From Flaviramulus sp. (GTDB lineage: Bacteria; Bacteroidota; Bacteroidia; Flavobacteriales; Flavobacteriaceae), in assembly GCA_030731745.1 (NCBI GenBank), contig JANQTJ010000009.1, positions 1 to 57,406 of the forward strand: a stretch of 57,406 bases of DNA. Direction: 5' to 3'. Shown piece after piece: positions 43,931 through 53,741 of this stretch. Made by a program: the position numbers and the translations under genes. The notes under the pieces are model-generated. The model was not told the DNA's origin, made no database searches, and saw only the letters and a program-made list of their open reading frames with translations. The first letter of the stretch is position 1; the number at the start of each line of letters is the position of its first letter.

Positions 43931-45418
43931 ATGAACGATGCAAAATACAAATGGATTTTATATCTAATAGTCACAGTAATTATATGCACAATTACAATTC
44001 AAATATATTGGAACAATAAAAATTATCTTATAAATGAGCAACAATTTGTAAACGAAGTTCAAATAAGTTTAGATAAAGCGGTTGATGACTATTATGCGGA
44101 ATTAGCTGAAAAAACAACTGTTGGTTTCTCATTCTCTAGTGAAAACAAAAAAAACACCTTTATTGAAGATAGTGACTTTTTAAAACTTTTAGGCGATATA
44201 GACGAAACTAACAAAGAGTTTAAAAACTTAGACTCTTTAATTCCTACTAAAATTAGAGGTGTAGCAGTTTATAGAGGCCTAAAAGCAGACTCCTTAATTA
44301 CTGCTTCAGAGAAAAAGAACACTCCCTTTAAAGTAGATACTTCAAATGCTAAAAAAATTGGTTTTCTTACTTCAAAAGTGATTGTATCAATTAATAATGA
44401 TACACTTATTTTAAAAAAAGTAGATAGTTTACTAAAAGCAGAATTATTCCGTAAAAACATTTTTGCCAATTACAGTCTAGCATTCAAAAAAGAAAAACAA
44501 ACTATAAAATATTTTAATTCATCTGAATTTGATAGCGTTAAATCGTTAAGTAAAAACGCACTAAAAACAGTATCAAAATCTACCTTTTTACCAAAAAATA
44601 GTGAGTTAACTATTTTCTTTAAAAACACAAATCAACAAATTTTAAAGCGTAGTTTTATAGGTATATTAATTTCAGCCTTACTTGTTTTAACTGTTATTAG
44701 CTGTTTATTTTATCTATTAAAAATTATAAAAAATCAAAAACAACTCGCCGAAGTAAAAAATGATTTAATAAGCAATATAACACATGAATTTAAAACACCA
44801 ATCGCTACCATAAGTGCTGCATTGGAAGGTATTAACAATTTTAATATGATTGATGATAAGCAGAAAACTAAGAATTATCTAGAGATGTCTTTTAACCAAC
44901 TTTCTAAATTAAATTTTATGGTTGAAAAACTGCTTGAAACAGCCACCTTAGATAGTGAGTCTTTAGAGTTAAACAAGGAAAGCACAAACATTGTATCGCT
45001 TTTAAATTCTTTAATAAATCGATATGAAATTCAACATCAAAACAAAACATTTGAAACTCAGATTAATTTTGAAAGTTTGCTAATAAATGTTGATATTTTC
45101 CATTTTGAAAACGCATTAAATAATATTTTAGATAATGCAGTAAAATATGGCGGAGATAACATTTTAATAAAATTAATTTCAGAGAAAAATCTTATGAAAA
45201 TTCTTATTTCTGATAATGGTAACAAACTAGATAAAGAAAATAAAAATCGTGTTTTTGAGAAATTTTATCGGGTACCAAAGGGAAATACACATGATGTAAA
45301 AGGGTTTGGTATTGGTTTATATTATACAAAATCTATAGTTGAAAAACATGGTGGAAATATTGAACTAAACATTGATAATAAACTAACTACTTTTAAAATC
45401 TCAATACCTAATGGCTAA
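43931..45418 (+). CDS. Sensor histidine kinase
   Basis: 495 residues from the ATG at 43931; the frame is open to a GTG at 43874, but that start lies inside the repeat operator. Transmembrane helix at about 8-26, a periplasmic sensor of about 215 residues of unknown type, second helix at about 242-265. HisKA with H285 in ISNITHEFKTPIA, then HATPase_c with NNILDNAVKYG, VFEKFYRV and GFGIGLYYTKSIVEKHGG. Overlaps the response regulator gene by 8 bases. The divergent secreted-protein genes are the likely targets. Signal unknown. Confidence 0.93.
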   Translation: MNDAKYKWILYLIVTVIICTITIQIYWNNKNYLINEQQFVNEVQISLDKAVDDYYAELAEKTTVGFSFSSENKKNTFIEDSDFLKLLGDIDETNKEFKNLDSLIPTKIRGVAVYRGLKADSLITASEKKNTPFKVDTSNAKKIGFLTSKVIVSINNDTLILKKVDSLLKAELFRKNIFANYSLAFKKEKQTIKYFNSSEFDSVKSLSKNALKTVSKSTFLPKNSELTIFFKNTNQQILKRSFIGILISALLVLTVISCLFYLLKIIKNQKQLAEVKNDLISNITHEFKTPIATISAALEGINNFNMIDDKQKTKNYLEMSFNQLSKLNFMVEKLLETATLDSESLELNKESTNIVSLLNSLINRYEIQHQNKTFETQINFESLLINVDIFHFENALNNILDNAVKYGGDNILIKLISEKNLMKILISDNGNKLDKENKNRVFEKFYRVPKGNTHDVKGFGIGLYYTKSIVEKHGGNIELNIDNKLTTFKISIPNG

Positions 45419-46094
45419 CATTACCAAAATATTATTAGCAGAGGATGAGCCTGCTTTGGGACTTATTATTAAAGAGAGTCTTGAAACACGAAATTTCAAA
45501 GTACTGCTTTGCGAGAATGGTGAAATAGCACTTAAAACCTATCAAACTAATACTCCAGAATTATTAGTATTAGATGTTATGATGCCTAAAAAAGATGGTT
45601 TCACATTAGCTAAAGAAATTAGGGAGATTGATGAAACAATTCCTATTATTTTTTTAACGGCAAAATCTCAAACTCAGGATATTGTTGAAGGTTTCAGTAT
45701 TGGCGGAAACGATTATTTAAAAAAACCTTTTAGTATGGAAGAATTAATTGTTAGAATGAACAATTTATTAAACAGAACCAAAGAACAAAAACATGCTGAA
45801 ATTTTAGAAATTGGAGCTTACAATTTTAATTTCCCAAAACAAATTCTTCAATATAAAAACGAAGAAAAAACACCATTAACTCACAGGGAAGCGCATTTAC
45901 TATTTCATCTTACAAAAAATAAAAACAGCGTTTTAGACAGATCCTTGATTTTAAATAAACTTTGGGGGAGTGATGATTTTTTTAATGCAAGGAGTATGGA
46001 TGTATTTATTACAAAGCTTAGGAAAAAGCTAAAACAAGATGCTAATATTGAAATTATTAATGTTCGTGGTTTTGGTTACAAACTAATTTGCTGA
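45411..46094 (+). CDS. OmpR-family response regulator
   Basis: 227 residues. Receiver domain with acidic pocket EDE (11-13), phosphoacceptor Asp55 in LLVLDVMMPKKDG, Thr/Lys switch in FLTAK and DYLKKPF. C-terminal winged helix (LTHREAHLLFHLTKNKNSVL; DVFITKLRKKLK; INVRGFGYKL). The 8-base overlap with the kinase gene shows they work as a pair. The DNA-binding domain type usually recognises tandem direct repeats about 10-11 bp apart, which are found at 43866-43891. Confidence 0.95.
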   Translation: MANITKILLAEDEPALGLIIKESLETRNFKVLLCENGEIALKTYQTNTPELLVLDVMMPKKDGFTLAKEIREIDETIPIIFLTAKSQTQDIVEGFSIGGNDYLKKPFSMEELIVRMNNLLNRTKEQKHAEILEIGAYNFNFPKQILQYKNEEKTPLTHREAHLLFHLTKNKNSVLDRSLILNKLWGSDDFFNARSMDVFITKLRKKLKQDANIEIINVRGFGYKLIC

Positions 46095-46128
46095 AAAATG
46101 GTTTGATTTTTGTATTTTTCAAACTCTA

Positions 46129-46905
46129 ATGAAATATACACTTTACATACTCTATTTTTTTTCCATTTCTATATTCTCCCAAGAATATTTAGATGCTATT
46201 TTAATGAAGAAAACTACATTAAAAGCTGATAAAGTTATTGCGGTTGATGATTTTGGAACCACATATTATATAAAAAATAATGTTTTCAAAAAAAAAGACC
46301 AAAATGGTACCATAACATATAATAACTTTCAGTTAGGAAATCTTAATAATGCCAATGCTTTTAATCCTTTAAAAATAAATCTATTTTATAAAGATTTTAA
46401 TACTCTAATTGTACTAGACAATAGGTTGGCAGAAATATTCAAAATTGATTTTAATACCATGTCACCTTACAAAAACGTTACGCACATTTCAACTGGTTTT
46501 GATAATATGCTTTGGATATTTAATCAAGATTTACAAAAACTAGAACTTTTTGATTTTAAAACACAAACTACAAAAGCGCAAACATTACCCGTACAAAGCG
46601 CTATTTTAGATTTAAAAAGTAATTATAATTATTGTTGGCTTCTTACCCAAAAATTCTTGTATAAGTATAATTATTTTGGAAGTTTAGTTAGTAAAATAAA
46701 AAATGATGGCCATACCGAATTAATTGAAAGCAACGAAAATATAGTACTTAAAAAAGAAGATAAGTTATTTTTTATAAAAAAAAATACCAACAAAATAATA
46801 CCAATTAAAACTCCAAATTTGTTGATAAATCAGTTTTTTGTAACCAATGAAACCTTGTATATTTACAATGATGAAACCTTGCAAGAACTCCAATTAAAAA
46901 ATTAA
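46129..46905 (+). CDS. Secreted protein of unknown function
   Basis: 258 residues: signal peptide ending SIFSQ near residue 17, then a sequence of short repeated beta-strand patterns (DFGTTYYIKNN; FNTLIVLDNRLAEIF; DNMLWIFNQDLQKLELFD; YNYCWLLTQKFLYKYN; ETLYIYNDETLQEL) that suggests a beta-propeller. I recognise no named family. It lies 34 bases after the response regulator and 7 bases before a deoxynucleoside kinase gene, so it may share a transcript with the latter. Inference only. Confidence 0.7.
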   Translation: MKYTLYILYFFSISIFSQEYLDAILMKKTTLKADKVIAVDDFGTTYYIKNNVFKKKDQNGTITYNNFQLGNLNNANAFNPLKINLFYKDFNTLIVLDNRLAEIFKIDFNTMSPYKNVTHISTGFDNMLWIFNQDLQKLELFDFKTQTTKAQTLPVQSAILDLKSNYNYCWLLTQKFLYKYNYFGSLVSKIKNDGHTELIESNENIVLKKEDKLFFIKKNTNKIIPIKTPNLLINQFFVTNETLYIYNDETLQELQLKN

Positions 46906-46912
46906 ATAAATT

Positions 46913-47527
46913 ATGCATATTGCTATTGCCGGAAACATTGGCGCTGGAAAAACAACGCTTACCAAATTACTTGCAAAACATTATAAATGGGAACCACAAC
47001 TTGAAGATGTTGTTGATAATCCTTACCTAGATGATTTTTATAATCAAATGGAACGTTGGAGTTTTAATTTACAAGTTTACTTTTTAAATAGTAGGTTTAG
47101 GCAAGTTTTGCAAATTCACGAAAGTGGTAAAGACATCATCCAAGACAGAACCATTTATGAAGACGCTCATATTTTCGCGCCAAATCTTCATGCAATGGGT
47201 TTAATGACAAATAGAGATTACGAAAATTACAAATCGCTTTTTGATTTAATGGAATCTCTTGTTAAAGGGCCTGATGTTCTAATTTATTTACGCAGTTCTA
47301 TTCCTAATTTAGTATCTCAAATACATAAGCGAGGTAGAGAATATGAAAACTCTATTAGTATTGATTATTTAAGCAGATTAAATGAGCGCTATGAAGCATG
47401 GATACATGGTTACAACAAAGGAAAACTATTAATTATTGATGTTGATAAACTAGATTTTGTTGATAAACCTGAAGATTTAGGATACATCATTAATACCATA
47501 GATGCAGAAATTAACGGATTATTTTAA
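46913..47527 (+). CDS. Deoxynucleoside kinase
   Basis: 204 residues with P-loop GNIGAGKT (7-14), the LID/base-binding motif QDRTIYEDAHIFA and YLRSSIPNLVSQIHKRGREYE. Belongs to the dCK/dGK family, which phosphorylates deoxynucleosides for salvage; deoxyadenosine or deoxyguanosine are the usual substrates in bacteria. Cytoplasmic. Specificity cannot be assigned from these motifs alone. Confidence 0.9.
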   Translation: MHIAIAGNIGAGKTTLTKLLAKHYKWEPQLEDVVDNPYLDDFYNQMERWSFNLQVYFLNSRFRQVLQIHESGKDIIQDRTIYEDAHIFAPNLHAMGLMTNRDYENYKSLFDLMESLVKGPDVLIYLRSSIPNLVSQIHKRGREYENSISIDYLSRLNERYEAWIHGYNKGKLLIIDVDKLDFVDKPEDLGYIINTIDAEINGLF

Positions 47528-47591
47528 TAAAAAAATCCAGCTGTTTAGAAGCTTCTGTTTTTAGTATATTATTAATCAATTTTAATTTTTT

Positions 47592-50135
47592 ATGAGAAAA
47601 ATTACACTAGTTTTATCGCTATTACTATTCACTAATTTATTGTTTTCACAAGAATCCTTAGAAAGCCAAACTCCAAAACCCAATTATAGATTAGCTTCTA
47701 AATTTTCACCAGAAAATCTGGGTAAACTAGTACATTCTACAAGTGTAAGACCAAACTGGCTAGAAAATGGCAATCGTTTTTGGTATCAATATAAAACAAC
47801 AAACGGATCTAACTACTATATTGTTGATTCCGATAAAAGAACTAAAACCAAACTGTTTGACAATGCAAAAATGGCAAAATGGTTAACTGAAATTACCAAA
47901 GACCCTTACGATGCCCAACACTTACCAAGATTCAATTTTGAGTTTGTTAAAAATGAAACTGCTATTAGATTTAGAATTACATCTAATGAAGAAGTTGAAG
48001 TAGTTGATGATAAGAAAGAAGATGCAGAAAAAAAAGAGACTGAAAAAGATTCAACTTCAACAAAAAAAGCAAAAAAGAAAGCTCCAAAAATGGAGAAAAA
48101 AACATACTTCTTAGAGTATAAATTAGGAGGAAATGGTCTTACCATTATAGATAATAAAAAGGAAGAGAAAGAAGAATGGAAAAAGTGGGCAAATGTATCG
48201 CCTGATAGCACGATTGTTTTATTTTCTAGAAATTACAACCTGTATTGGATGGATAAAGAAAACTTTTTAAAGGCTGTTAAAGACTCCAAAGATTCTACTA
48301 TTGTTGAAAACCAATGGACTAAAGATGGCGAGCAAAATTACAGTTATGGTGGAAGAGATTGGGGGAAAAACAATGAAGAATTAGAAGAAGATAAAGAAAA
48401 AAATGAAAGAGAAAGCATTTATGGTTATTGGTCTCACGATTCAAAAAAGTTTGTTTTTGAAAGAACTGATAGTAGGGATATAAAAGATTTATGGGTAATA
48501 AATTCCGTTTCGAAAAAACGACCAACTCTAGAAACTTATAAATATCATATGCCTGGTGAGCAAGAATTTTACAAATATGAATTATTAGCTTTTGATATAC
48601 CTTCAAAAGAAATAACTAAAGTAAAATTAGATACTACAATCCAACAATCCATTTCGGTTTACAACTATAAATACAAAAAATCGAATAATAGTAAACACAA
48701 ACCTAGATTATTATTATCAAAAAAAGATAAAATATACTTCAACACCATAAGTAGAGATCGTAAAAGACTAAACATAAATGTAGCTGACATTAAGACAGGT
48801 GAAGTTAAAAAACTTATAGAAGAATCGTTTAATACTTATATAGAAACCAGAGGTAAAGAGATTGTTTTATTTAATAACGAATCAGAAATTTTACATTGGT
48901 CTGAACAAGATGGTTGGGGACATTTTTATTTGTATGATGCCAATGGTAATTTAAAAATGCAAGTAACAAATGGCGAATACCATATAGATAGTTTTGAAGG
49001 TATTGATGAAAAAGAACGCGACATTTATTTTGTAGCTAACGGTGTAAATAAGAATGAAGACCCTTATTACGCACATTTATTTAAAATTAATTTAAATGGC
49101 ACAGGCTTTAAAAACTTAAATCCAGGAGATTACAATTTTGATTCAGATGTTTCTGACTCTAACCAATACTTTGTAACCAACTACTCAAGAGTAAATACAG
49201 TACCAAAATCAGAACTTAGAAATAATCTTGGATCGGTAATATTAAACTTAGAAGAAGCGGATTTATCCCAACTCATGGCAACAGGTTATAAATTTCCTGA
49301 AACTTTTAAAATGAAAGCAGACGATGGTATTACAGATTTATATGGAGTTATGTATAAACCTTTTGATTTTGATGAAAATAAAAAATACCCGTTAATAGAA
49401 TATGTATATCCAGGACCACAAACCGAAGCTGTAAACAAATCGTTTTCAGTAAGCATGAACAGAACAGATAGGATAGCACAGATTGGTTTTATAGTAGTTA
49501 CTATAGGAAACCGAGGTGGCCATCCTGCAAGATCTAAATGGTATCATACTTATGGCTATGGAAACTTAAGAGATTATGGTCTTGCAGATAAAAAATATGT
49601 TGCTGAACAATTAGCAGACAAATACAATTATATAGATATTGATAAGGTTGGTATTTTCGGTCATTCAGGTGGTGGATTTATGTCTACTGCTGCTATGTTA
49701 GTTTATCCTGATTTTTTTAAAGCAGCAGTTTCTTCAGCAGGAAACCATGATAACACTATTTACAACAGCTGGTGGAGTGAAACACACCATGGAATAAAAG
49801 AAGAAAAAGGTGCTGACGGAAATATTTCTTATAAATATGATATTGACAAAAATCAGTCTTTAGCTAAAAATTTAAAAGGTAATTTAATGCTTGTTACAGG
49901 CGATGTTGATAATAATGTACATCCTGGAGCAACCATTAGAATGGCTAATGCATTAATTGAAGCTAACAAACGTTTTGACTTTATGCTAATGCCTGGGCAA
50001 CGACATGGTTTTGGAAAAATGACTGAATATTTTTTCTGGTTAAAAGCCGATTATTTTAGCAAACACCTTTTGGGAGTTGAAAATATAGATGTAGATATTA
50101 AAGAAATTAATAGAGATATTCCTAAAAACAAATAA
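47592..50135 (+). CDS. S9 family (DPP IV-like) prolyl oligopeptidase
   Basis: 847 residues. Signal peptide ending LLFSQ, a DPPIV-type N-terminal propeller and a C-terminal alpha/beta-hydrolase domain. Nucleophile Ser is in VGIFGHSGGGFMS; the Asp lies in VTGDVDNNVHPG and the His in PGQRHGFG. A highly charged Lys/Glu-rich insertion (about residues 137-172, with KKETEKDSTSTKKAKKKAPK) interrupts the propeller region. Periplasmic or surface peptidase cutting short peptides, probably after proline. Convergent with the following gene, only 4 bases apart. Confidence 0.92.
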   Translation: MRKITLVLSLLLFTNLLFSQESLESQTPKPNYRLASKFSPENLGKLVHSTSVRPNWLENGNRFWYQYKTTNGSNYYIVDSDKRTKTKLFDNAKMAKWLTEITKDPYDAQHLPRFNFEFVKNETAIRFRITSNEEVEVVDDKKEDAEKKETEKDSTSTKKAKKKAPKMEKKTYFLEYKLGGNGLTIIDNKKEEKEEWKKWANVSPDSTIVLFSRNYNLYWMDKENFLKAVKDSKDSTIVENQWTKDGEQNYSYGGRDWGKNNEELEEDKEKNERESIYGYWSHDSKKFVFERTDSRDIKDLWVINSVSKKRPTLETYKYHMPGEQEFYKYELLAFDIPSKEITKVKLDTTIQQSISVYNYKYKKSNNSKHKPRLLLSKKDKIYFNTISRDRKRLNINVADIKTGEVKKLIEESFNTYIETRGKEIVLFNNESEILHWSEQDGWGHFYLYDANGNLKMQVTNGEYHIDSFEGIDEKERDIYFVANGVNKNEDPYYAHLFKINLNGTGFKNLNPGDYNFDSDVSDSNQYFVTNYSRVNTVPKSELRNNLGSVILNLEEADLSQLMATGYKFPETFKMKADDGITDLYGVMYKPFDFDENKKYPLIEYVYPGPQTEAVNKSFSVSMNRTDRIAQIGFIVVTIGNRGGHPARSKWYHTYGYGNLRDYGLADKKYVAEQLADKYNYIDIDKVGIFGHSGGGFMSTAAMLVYPDFFKAAVSSAGNHDNTIYNSWWSETHHGIKEEKGADGNISYKYDIDKNQSLAKNLKGNLMLVTGDVDNNVHPGATIRMANALIEANKRFDFMLMPGQRHGFGKMTEYFFWLKADYFSKHLLGVENIDVDIKEINRDIPKNK

Positions 50136-50139
50136 CAGG

Positions 50140-51138
50140 TTAAGCTATAAAGCCATGGAGTCTTGCATGGGTAATAGCTTCTTTTGTGTGGTCTACTAAT
50201 AAAACTGGTGTAGTTTTATAGTTTTCATAAAGCATTTTTACACGACGCATTTTTCTTTTATGATTTACGTTTATTAAGTAAATAGCCATTATTCTACCAG
50301 GATAATCCATGGCTATATTCATATAAATATATGGGTCGTACTCACCACTATCTCCGATTAATATGAAATTTAATTCTGTATAGGTATTTAAAAGATTTAT
50401 AATTTCTTTTTGTTTTTGAGGCAAGTTTCCATTTGCTTTTTTCGAAAAAGGCTTTGGAAAACTTCTTAAAATAATAGGCCCTTTTGGAAAATTATTTTTT
50501 CTCAAAAAATACTTCAGATACCGGTATAAATTCCAAGGGCTATGGCTTACGTAAAAAATAGGATTCGATTCATTCCCTGTTTTGCCCTTGTGTAATAAAT
50601 TATAGAATTGTGGTGCACCATCTAAAGGAATTCTTTTTCCAGCTGAAGTTAAAAGGGTATTAAAGACTACGCGCCATTTTAATATTGAAACAAGACCCGT
50701 GTGTAAAATTGTATCATCAATATCACTTACTACTCCAAAACTTGCACTTTCAGATGGAATAAGCATTTCGCCTTCAAACCTATTTTCAGATTGAATAGGA
50801 CTTTTTAAATTATCAATATCATAAGAAAATTCTAAAGGTATCCAACCTTCTTCATTTGAAGAACTATTAAGATCTTCAACTTTGTCATCAAAAATAAAAA
50901 AACCTCTACTATCAGTATTAGTATAAAAAAACTTTTTATCTCCTACTCTTACTCTTATTCTAGCATGCTTAATCTCATCAGTTTCAAAACGCTTCCAAGC
51001 ATTAAAAAGTAATTTAAAAGCACCTTTTTGTTCTAAATCAATACTCTCATCTTCAATAGCGCGTCCTCTTAGATATAAATGATTATGAGTGCCATAAGTT
51101 TGAAAAGTAATTATTTGAAGAGGATCTTTTTTAAACAT
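50140..51138 (-). CDS. App1-like phosphatase (DUF2183)
   Basis: 332 residues. The HAD-type catalytic motif is GVVSDIDDTILHTG, followed by FYVSHSPWNLYRYL and FILIGDSGEYDPYIY, the App1/DUF2183 pattern. N-terminal half is beta-rich (IRVRVGDKKFFYTNTDSRGFF). Yeast App1 is a phosphatidate phosphatase; the bacterial substrate is unknown. No signal peptide. The terminator at 51171 isolates it from hppA upstream. Confidence 0.87.
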   Translation of the reverse strand: MFKKDPLQIITFQTYGTHNHLYLRGRAIEDESIDLEQKGAFKLLFNAWKRFETDEIKHARIRVRVGDKKFFYTNTDSRGFFIFDDKVEDLNSSSNEEGWIPLEFSYDIDNLKSPIQSENRFEGEMLIPSESASFGVVSDIDDTILHTGLVSILKWRVVFNTLLTSAGKRIPLDGAPQFYNLLHKGKTGNESNPIFYVSHSPWNLYRYLKYFLRKNNFPKGPIILRSFPKPFSKKANGNLPQKQKEIINLLNTYTELNFILIGDSGEYDPYIYMNIAMDYPGRIMAIYLINVNHKRKMRRVKMLYENYKTTPVLLVDHTKEAITHARLHGFIA

Positions 51139-51170
51139 AAAATGTTTTTAAACTTGAATTAAAAGTACAA

Positions 51171-51198
51171 AAAAACCACGTTTATAAACGTGGTTTTT
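51171..51198 (-). terminator. Terminator of hppA
   Basis: Perfect 28-bp palindrome AAAAACCACGTTTA / TAAACGTGGTTTTT, 21 bases after the hppA stop codon, ending in a T run on either strand. Confidence 0.88.
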
Positions 51199-51219
51199 AA
51201 TTAAAAAGTTAGTTATTAG

Positions 51220-53610
51220 TTAGTTTACTACTTTTTCATCAATATGTTTTTCAACTATTAAATCAATATCTTTAGACTCTAATTTCAAAGCTTCAATACT
51301 AGCTTTTACTTCCTCTTCAGTACCTTCAAATGTTTCATAATTTGTAGTTTCATTACCCTTATTACTTGTAATAGTTGTAACTATTGCTTTAAAAGTATTA
51401 TCATCATTAGCAGTCATTTCAACTTTAATCTCACGTGTCATTTCCACTCTATTTTCATTTGACACATACGCAGTTACAACATCAGAAGATAATGCTATAC
51501 TAGGTGCAATTACTAAAGCAACTACCGACATCAATTTTAATAATATATTTAACGAAGGACCTGAAGTATCTTTAAAAGGATCTCCAACAGTATCTCCAAC
51601 CACAGCAGCTTTATGAGCATCAGTTCCTTTACGACCGTCAGCCTCAATCATTTTCTTAGCATTATCCCAAGCACCTCCAGCATTTGATTGGAAGATAGCC
51701 ATTAATACCCCACAAGTTGTTACTCCTGCAAGAAGACCTCCTAACATTTCAGCACCACCTATAAAACCAACAGCCACAGGCACAGCAATAGCTAACAACC
51801 CTGGTAATACCATTTCTTTAATAGATGCTTTTGTTGAAATGTCTACACATTTGTCATACTCAGCATAACCATCAGCAGCATCAAAAATGGCTCTCTGCTC
51901 TTTTGTAGCTTTAGACATATCCGAATCTACAGCTCTCATAACTTCCAAAGCAGCTTTTAATTGAGGAATATCTCTAAATTGACGACGAACTTCTTCAATC
52001 ATAGCCATTGCAGCTCTACCAACAGCATTCATTGATAAAGCAGAAAAAACAAATGGCAACATACCTCCTACCAATAATCCAGCCATAACTGTTGGCTTTG
52101 AAACATCAATGGAAGAAACATTAGCAACCTTCATAAAAGCTGAAAACAATGCTAAAGCTGTTAAAGCAGCTGAAGCTATAGCAAAACCTTTCCCAATAGC
52201 GGCAGTTGTATTACCTACAGCATCTAATTTATCAGTACGCTCACGAACTTCTGGATCGCATTCAGCCATTTCAGCAATACCGCCAGCATTATCAGAAATT
52301 GGGCCATAAGCATCAACAGCTAATTGAATACCTGTATTTGCAAGCATACCAACAGCAGCTATGGCAATACCATATAATCCTGCAAAATGGTGAGAAACTA
52401 AAATTGCAGCAGCAATTAATAATATTGGAATCATTGTAGACATCATCCCAACACCTAATCCAGCAATGATGTTTGTAGCAGCACCCGTTTCAGATTGTTT
52501 AACAATATCGTTAACTGGTTTTGTTCCAGTACCTGTATAATATTCAGTAATTTTACCTACGCCTAAACCGGCGATAAGACCAGCTAGAGTAGCCCAGAAA
52601 ATTCCCATGGCACCACTTGGCAATCCTTCTACACTTTCAGGAATCAATGCATTTATGATAAAATAAGATGCAATTACCATTAATCCTGCAGAACCAAATT
52701 CACCTATATTTAAAGCTGTTTGTGGGTTACCTCCATCTTTTACTTTAACAAAGAATGTTCCAATAATAGACATCACAATACCTACAGCAGCCAACACTAA
52801 TGGCAAATAAACAGCTCCTAAACCAGCAAAATCTGGGGTTATAATAAAAGCTCCTAATACCATAGTACCAATTATAGAACCTACATAAGATTCGAATAAA
52901 TCAGCTCCCATACCTGCAACATCACCAACATTATCTCCAACATTATCTGCAATAGTAGCTGGGTTTAGAGGATGATCTTCAGGAATACCTGCCTCTACTT
53001 TACCAACTAAATCAGCTCCGACATCAGCAGCTTTTGTATAAATACCACCACCAACACGTGCAAATAACGCAATAGAAGAGGCTCCCAATGAAAACCCAGA
53101 AAGCACATTGAGTACTAAACTTAAATTTTCAGCACCAGGCCAAATATTTTGGTAAATAGCAAATAACCCACTTAAACCTAATACACCTAAACCTACAACA
53201 CCAAGACCCATTACAGCTCCTCCGGCAAAAGCTACTTCTAAGGCTTTGCCTAATGATGTTTTAGCAGCTTGAGTTGTTCTTACGTTAGCCTTTGTAGCAA
53301 CTCGCATACCAATAAAACCTGCTAAAGCTGAACAAATGGCTCCTACCACAAAAGATAGTGCTACCATACCGTGAGATCCTTCCTCATTACTTCCTTTAAA
53401 GAATAGTAATATCGCTACAGCAACAACAAATAAACTTAAAATTTTATATTCTGCTTTTAAAAAAGACATTGCTCCATCAGCAATATTTTTAGCAATTCTT
53501 GCCATTTTAGCATCACCTACTTCTTGCTTAGATACCCAGCCGCTTTTTATAAAAACATACAATAGCGCCAAAACACCAAAGGCAGGCAAAAACTTTACGA
53601 TTAATTCCAT
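51220..53610 (-). CDS. hppA: Membrane pyrophosphatase, K+-dependent type, with C-terminal extension
   Basis: 796 residues, about 16 transmembrane helices. Hydrolyses pyrophosphate to pump Na+ and/or H+. Motifs: [82 protein letters not shown]. In [10 protein letters not shown] the diagnostic position carries Ala, as in K+-dependent enzymes, not Lys. After the last helix (about residue 707) comes an 89-residue soluble tail ([16 protein letters not shown] ... [10 protein letters not shown]) absent from typical members of about 700-730 residues. Ion specificity is not settled by what I can see. Confidence 0.94.
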   Translation of the reverse strand: MELIVKFLPAFGVLALLYVFIKSGWVSKQEVGDAKMARIAKNIADGAMSFLKAEYKILSLFVVAVAILLFFKGSNEEGSHGMVALSFVVGAICSALAGFIGMRVATKANVRTTQAAKTSLGKALEVAFAGGAVMGLGVVGLGVLGLSGLFAIYQNIWPGAENLSLVLNVLSGFSLGASSIALFARVGGGIYTKAADVGADLVGKVEAGIPEDHPLNPATIADNVGDNVGDVAGMGADLFESYVGSIIGTMVLGAFIITPDFAGLGAVYLPLVLAAVGIVMSIIGTFFVKVKDGGNPQTALNIGEFGSAGLMVIASYFIINALIPESVEGLPSGAMGIFWATLAGLIAGLGVGKITEYYTGTGTKPVNDIVKQSETGAATNIIAGLGVGMMSTMIPILLIAAAILVSHHFAGLYGIAIAAVGMLANTGIQLAVDAYGPISDNAGGIAEMAECDPEVRERTDKLDAVGNTTAAIGKGFAIASAALTALALFSAFMKVANVSSIDVSKPTVMAGLLVGGMLPFVFSALSMNAVGRAAMAMIEEVRRQFRDIPQLKAALEVMRAVDSDMSKATKEQRAIFDAADGYAEYDKCVDISTKASIKEMVLPGLLAIAVPVAVGFIGGAEMLGGLLAGVTTCGVLMAIFQSNAGGAWDNAKKMIEADGRKGTDAHKAAVVGDTVGDPFKDTSGPSLNILLKLMSVVALVIAPSIALSSDVVTAYVSNENRVEMTREIKVEMTANDDNTFKAIVTTITSNKGNETTNYETFEGTEEEVKASIEALKLESKDIDLIVEKHIDEKVVN

Positions 53611-53674
53611 ATTAGATTAGTTAGTTTAAATTAATTATTTTTTTAACGGGGCTAAAAATAGTAAAATTAAAGTG

Positions 53675-53706
53675 ATAAAAAAAACCACCTTTGATTAAAG
53701 ATGGTT
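53675..53706 (-). terminator. Terminator of ppa
   Basis: On the minus strand AACCATCTTT pairs with AAAGGTGGTT through a U-G wobble and runs into seven or more U. On the plus strand the same place is a C-A mismatch. The hairpin is therefore built for the minus-strand gene ppa, about 35 bases upstream. Confidence 0.8.
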
Positions 53707-53741
53707 CGTTTTTTTTACCTTTAAATTGTTAATGTAATAAT

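Noticed and set aside
47540..47580. AGAAGCTTCT palindrome between the deoxynucleoside kinase and the S9 peptidase as a terminator
   Set aside because: The stem is short and not followed cleanly by a T run; not strong enough to list.
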